From Polytrichum commune (lineage: Eukaryota; Streptophyta; Polytrichopsida; Polytrichales; Polytrichaceae), in contig OX485805.1 in assembly GCA_950295325.1 (NCBI GenBank), positions 18,339,501 to 18,403,500 of the forward strand: a stretch of DNA of 64,000 nt. The letters are read 5' to 3'. The notes below the pieces were generated by a model that worked only from the letters and a program-made list of their open reading frames with translations, did not search any database and was not told the origin of the DNA. This document shows, in pieces, positions 60,061 to 64,000 of the stretch (its first letter is position 1; the number at the start of each line of letters is the position of its first letter). The translations under genes were made by a program, and so were the position numbers.

Positions 60061-60925
60061 GTTGGGTGCCTTCAGCAAGATTAGGGTAGCTATAGTATTT
60101 GAATGTCACTCATGCTCTTTTAAAAGTCTGAGTGACACCAACTCGAAGCCCAATGTAGGGTTATCTTTGAAATAATCATTAGCCAAAGTATAATTAAAAA
60201 ACTTTGTCAAGCTCATCAGGATAGCAATCTTCATAAGCAGATCGCGGTCATATAAAAGAAACGATTTTTGCTTTCAGCTCCTCAATGATTGCAGACAATG
60301 AGAAATTCTTCGTCCCACATGTTGCCTTGGTGAATCCAACTACGGCCATTTGCATCACCAAAATCTCATCTGTCATGTTAGATTTCAGTGAGAAGACAAG
60401 AAAAAACATATTCTTGCTTTACTACACTTAAGATGTTCTTAATTAAGGTTTGAAGTCATAAATAATTAAGGCTATGTCCAATTTCGTCACGAGAACTGTA
60501 TTCAATTGTGTCTTGAGCTTGGAAAGTCAAGTAGGTCAGGTGAGCCAGAGGCTCACTGCAATACAACCTTAAAAATAAATAAACAAACTCACATTCCTTC
60601 CTAACTCATTAGTCAGAGATGTTTGTTGTTAAGGCAGCCTATAACTAGCATGTCGACCTATAGCCGAATATAGATGACGGCAACTACCAGAAGGTAGCTG
60701 CACTACATCCGAGATAAGTGGGTCCAGGGTTAGTTATACATAGTAATGTAGGCGGCTAAGTGACGGCTACTCGCCATCAATGTATTCAAACTTAAGCACA
60801 TATATATACGGTCACATGGCTCTTGTTAGCCACTTGCATTATTACTCTTTGCGGCTATTTGTGAGCCCAAAAGGGTGCCCACATTTAGTCTTAGACCCTT
60901 GAAACGTTAGTTGATGCACTTTGAA
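60061..60925. other. Spacer before the LTR element
   Basis: No gene is supported. A short minus-strand run at about 60380-60250 (reading MTDEILVMQMAVVGFTKATC) looks protein-like but is brief and unrecognised. CACATATATATACGG near 60798 is TATA-like. Confidence 0.35.
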
Positions 60926-62089
60926 GTAGCATGTTACTTCACAAAAATATAAAAAGAGTGAAATGTTAGTCTTAGAAGTACCATGTTGTAAGAGGCTAGG
61001 ATGTGAGTTGTTATTGTGTTTTTACCTTCGGAAGGATTTGAGTGAATGAGGATAGGTAAGGAGAACTTGGATTGAGTAGTTAGTGAGTAGGCTAGTACAA
61101 ATGGATGGAGACAACCAAAGTGACTCAAGAGGCAAGTGCATTCGAATTGGGATGAATGGAGGATCACATGGAGCGCACAAGTGGACCACCTCATCATGGC
61201 CACTTAATGGGGAAGGCCCAAGGAAGAATGCAAGGTGGAGGATAAGCAAATTCTCAAAGCACCAATCAAATCACGAGTTAAGCATCGTGGTTTGAATTAA
61301 GTGGTGAGCGACGATTTGGGAAAGTAAGGGGAGAAAGTTATGGCGGCGGAAAGCGAAGGAGGCTAAGTTTGGGTTGAAGCATCCCAAGTTTGGTAAAGTG
61401 TGGTAGGTAGAAAGCCAAGGCTAGTTAAATGTTCGAATTAGGATCCTTGTTGATCATTTGAGGGAGGAAGACTTAGAAGATAGGATTGGCGCCTACTAAG
61501 TAGGAGGAAATCTCAAGGGCTTATCGTGAGCCTTGAGGGTGCTCACCCCCTCAAGCTTACTATATAATCCCTCATTCTTCTGTCACTCATCCTCTCTTTC
61601 CTTTGTGCTCCAAGGCACCCCACGAGTTATAAGTGTGGGTGTGGGAAGCCATATTGGAGCACATGTGTGTGCTTAGTTTTTAGTTTGAGAGCCAAGGCTT
61701 GTTAGCCTTGAAGAGGGCTTGACCTCTTGGTAGAATTAGTGTTGACGTGAAGGATTTTAAAGTTAATTCATGATTCCAATTTGTGGTACTTAAAGTTCAT
61801 GTTTTGAATACACGTGGTTGCAAGTTCCATGTTTAAGAGTTGAGCACTTGATGTTGTGATGAGTGCAAAAATATACTTGTGTGGATTAGTTAGTCTTAGT
61901 GAAGTTAGGAAATTCTCTCTCTCCCTCTCTTCTCTAGGAAGTTGAGCTCTTAGAGCTCGGGAAAAAATGTGGAATTAGGTAGGGGACTTAGTGGGATTAG
62001 TGGAATTAGGTAGGTGAATTAGGGGGAGGCCTTGGAGAAGCTCTCTTTTGTTCATTTTCTGGTTTTTGTGGTTGAGGGTGGAGAAACTT

Positions 62090-62400
62090 AGTTAGAAGTA
62101 GCCGCAGCTAAGGAGCTGGGTTTATGAAGGAGCTGGATTTATTTAATTAGAAGTAAGGAGCTGGGTTTATTTAGTTAGAAAGTAAAGAGCTGGGTTTATG
62201 AAGGACCTGGGTTTGTTTAGTTAGAAGCTAAGGAGCTGGGTTCATGAAGGAGCTGGGTTTATGAAGGAGCTGGGTTTGTTTAGTTAGAAGCTAAGGAGCT
62301 GGGTTCATGAAGGAGCTGGGTTTATGAAGAAGCTGGGTTTGTTTAGTTAGAAGCTAAGAAGCTGGGTTTATGAAGGAGCTGGGTTTATGAAGGAGCTAGT
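62090..62400 (+). repeat. 63-bp minisatellite in the putative LTR
   Basis: About 4.5 units, each of the form TTAGTTAGAAGCTAAGGAGC, TGGGTTCATGAAGGAGCTGG, GTTTATGAAGGAGCTGGGTT, TGTTTAG. Within a unit the shorter word AAGGAGCTGGGTTTATG is itself repeated. The later units are nearly identical, so the array expanded recently. Confidence 0.8.
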
Positions 62401-63445
62401 TAAATCCAAGAACACTTGAAGGGTGAACCTTGCACTATGGACTCATCCAAGTCCAAATCCAATACCGCGGAGGAATGTGAGCCCAAACCCACTACTCGGA
62501 CTACGGACGCTTAAGGGTGGGGGGTTTGGCCTCACATAATTGGTGCGTCCGCCGGGAGCGAAGCGGAAGGTAGTTACAAGACTTGGAGGCGACTAGGAGA
62601 CTTGGAGGCAACTAGGAAAAATTGGAGACACAAACTTGAGAGAAGGGAAGGAGCACCCGAAACTCGGTAAGTATTCTCTCTTTGGGTTATATTTGAATTC
62701 ATTGTATTTCAACTATTCCTTGGAATGAATTGCATTGTCAATTACGCAAATTCATTTTTAAGGAAGGAGCGCGGCGAAGGTACGTCCTCAACCTTTTTGG
62801 GGATTTGCTAAGAACTTAAAAGGAACCTATAACCGAGTAGCTCATTAAAACATTAGAGGGTAAATTCACCTTAGGACATTGAACTTTGACACTCACCTCG
62901 GGGTGAGTCTCAAAGTTTTGGGAGTTGTCATTTCATGCTCTAGATTAAATTAATATTTCACAAAGTTTATGGTGTTGTTACATTGAGTCACGATTGAGGG
63001 GAGTGCTAACTCACAGGGGGATGCGATTGCTTAAGGTATGTTTATTTCTTCAAAGTGAACTCATTAACTAATTAAGGAATGCCTTTTGTACTCGTGATTG
63101 TTGTTATCCGTTGTAGAGGGTAATTCCCGAATTGTGGATGGTGTGAGAAGTTGAAGGGTGAAGCCTCGACTTTTAACATAATCTACTCGGAAGGTCACCC
63201 CCTCACAATCGGTATTGTGGTGAGTGTTAATTTGCGGGAAGGTGCGGAGGTGATGCTCCGACTTAACCAAAAAATTAACATGAACATGCCTATCCCCTAT
63301 TGGGATTCTTTCACCTAAGTGGGCTTGCAGGTTCTTTTCCTCACCTCCTAAAAAAATTATAACCACACCAAGACAAGTGAAAATATTAAGAGGGGAATTG
63401 CTAGGATTATGTGTGGTCAAGTGAGGGTCGATCGATTCTTATGGA

Positions 63446-64000
63446 ATGCAAGGTAGGACTCGCTCACAAAAACCAAGTTTGATAGTAGGACTAGAGAAAT
63501 CTACTCGAAAGAGGCGGTCCTCTAAAATCAGTGATAGATTAGAACAAGATAATATTAGAATAGAGAGTTGTTTGAACGTCGAACCTAGGACTAGGTCAAT
63601 TCTAGACACCTTAGAACTTGGAGCTCAACTTGAAGAGGAGATCACTCCCTCCAAATTGAGTGGTGAAACTTCTTCGGAAAATTACACACTTAGAGAAGAA
63701 TTCCCGGTAGAAGTTGATAGGGGATTGTTGAATAGTTCACCGGTCACCATGGCCGAGGAACGGGGGATGGATCCACCACCCATACCCCCAATTCCGCCCA
63801 TACCTCCTATACCTCCAATAGACCCATTGGTTAGGCCAAGAGGCCTACCAATTGTGGTTCCACAAAATTTAGCGGCGATGGATATGCCATCTCATCTCCC
63901 TAAATTTTATGGGACCAAGGATGAGGACCCCTCTCGGCACATGGAACGGTATATCGAACGGTTGGCTAGCTTCCTCATAACCGACCCGGTTTATTGGTTA
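63446..64000 (+). other. Gag-like frame of the LTR element, cut by window end
   Basis: An open frame from an ATG at 63446 to the edge of the window, 185 codons; a second ATG at 63749 has a better context (CACCATGG). It shows a proline-isoleucine repeat (PPIPPIPPIPP) and then SHLPKFYGTKDEDPSRHMER, the L-P-x-F-x-G-x-x-x-x-D-P...H text found near the start of plant Ty3/gypsy gag (retrotransposon gag domain). In a complete element gag would continue into the protease and polymerase region beyond the window. Confidence 0.65.

Larger units (their letters stand above)
60930..64000 (+). mobile_element. 5' part of a Ty3/gypsy-type LTR retroelement
   Basis: The order of parts is that of an LTR element. 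A long putative 5' LTR starts near 60930 (its start is uncertain, possibly as early as 60626) and ends at CTCACA near 62536. It has a TATATAA at 61560-61566, followed by a C/T-rich stretch suited to the start of the transcript, and a 63-bp-period repeat at 62090-62400. TTGGTGCGTCCGCCGGGAGC at 62540-62559 stands where the primer-binding site should be. After a leader, a gag-like frame is open to the window edge. The 3' remainder lies outside the window, so family (Ty3/gypsy, by the gag-like text) and completeness are provisional. It does not look ancient. Confidence 0.65.

Overview
The window looks like nuclear DNA of a land plant. Three multi-exon genes with GT-AG introns are recognisable, and two of them encode proteins that work in the chloroplast. 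The rest is AT-rich, intergenic sequence packed with transposon debris. The species cannot be fixed from the sequence. A chloroplast NDH assembly factor argues against lineages that have lost the NDH complex, and a non-flowering plant is only a guess.

Layout. 0-2.4 kb: a short, unrecognised coding-like stretch on the minus strand. 2.5-9.1 kb: nested DNA transposons, namely a TA-flanked MITE, a foldback element split by an 8-bp-duplication MITE, a pogo/Tigger-like relic and a Tc1/mariner-like transposase relic. 9.5-18.4 kb, minus: an 11-exon gene for a GRDP/DUF1399 protein whose exon phases all close to give 775 residues; its introns hold three copies of one TIR repeat. 18.4-19.0 kb: a short tandem repeat upstream of that gene. 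19-33 kb: a repeat desert containing a tRNA-derived SINE with target-site duplications, a tiny truncated retroposon, a second pogo-type MITE and nested MITEs. 34.2-41.3 kb, plus: an 11-exon CLPD (ERD1-type Clp ATPase) gene of 980 residues, again with closed phases. 42.1-44.6 kb: a MITE split by a 2,027-bp TA-flanked element. 47.3-52.0 kb, plus: a CRR6-like NDH assembly factor gene whose large first intron carries a degenerate tandem array. 52-60.6 kb: repeats and a very AT-rich block with no recognised gene. About 60.9-64 kb: the 5' part of a Ty3/gypsy-type LTR element running off the window end.

The CLPD and CRR6 products would both be imported into plastids (protein quality control and NDH complex assembly). 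The GRDP product is probably cytosolic and linked to development and stress. The three genes are simply neighbours; I see no operon-like logic. The most informative material is the transposon layering: in two places an uninterrupted relative of the host repeat gives the empty site, so the order of insertion can be read directly.
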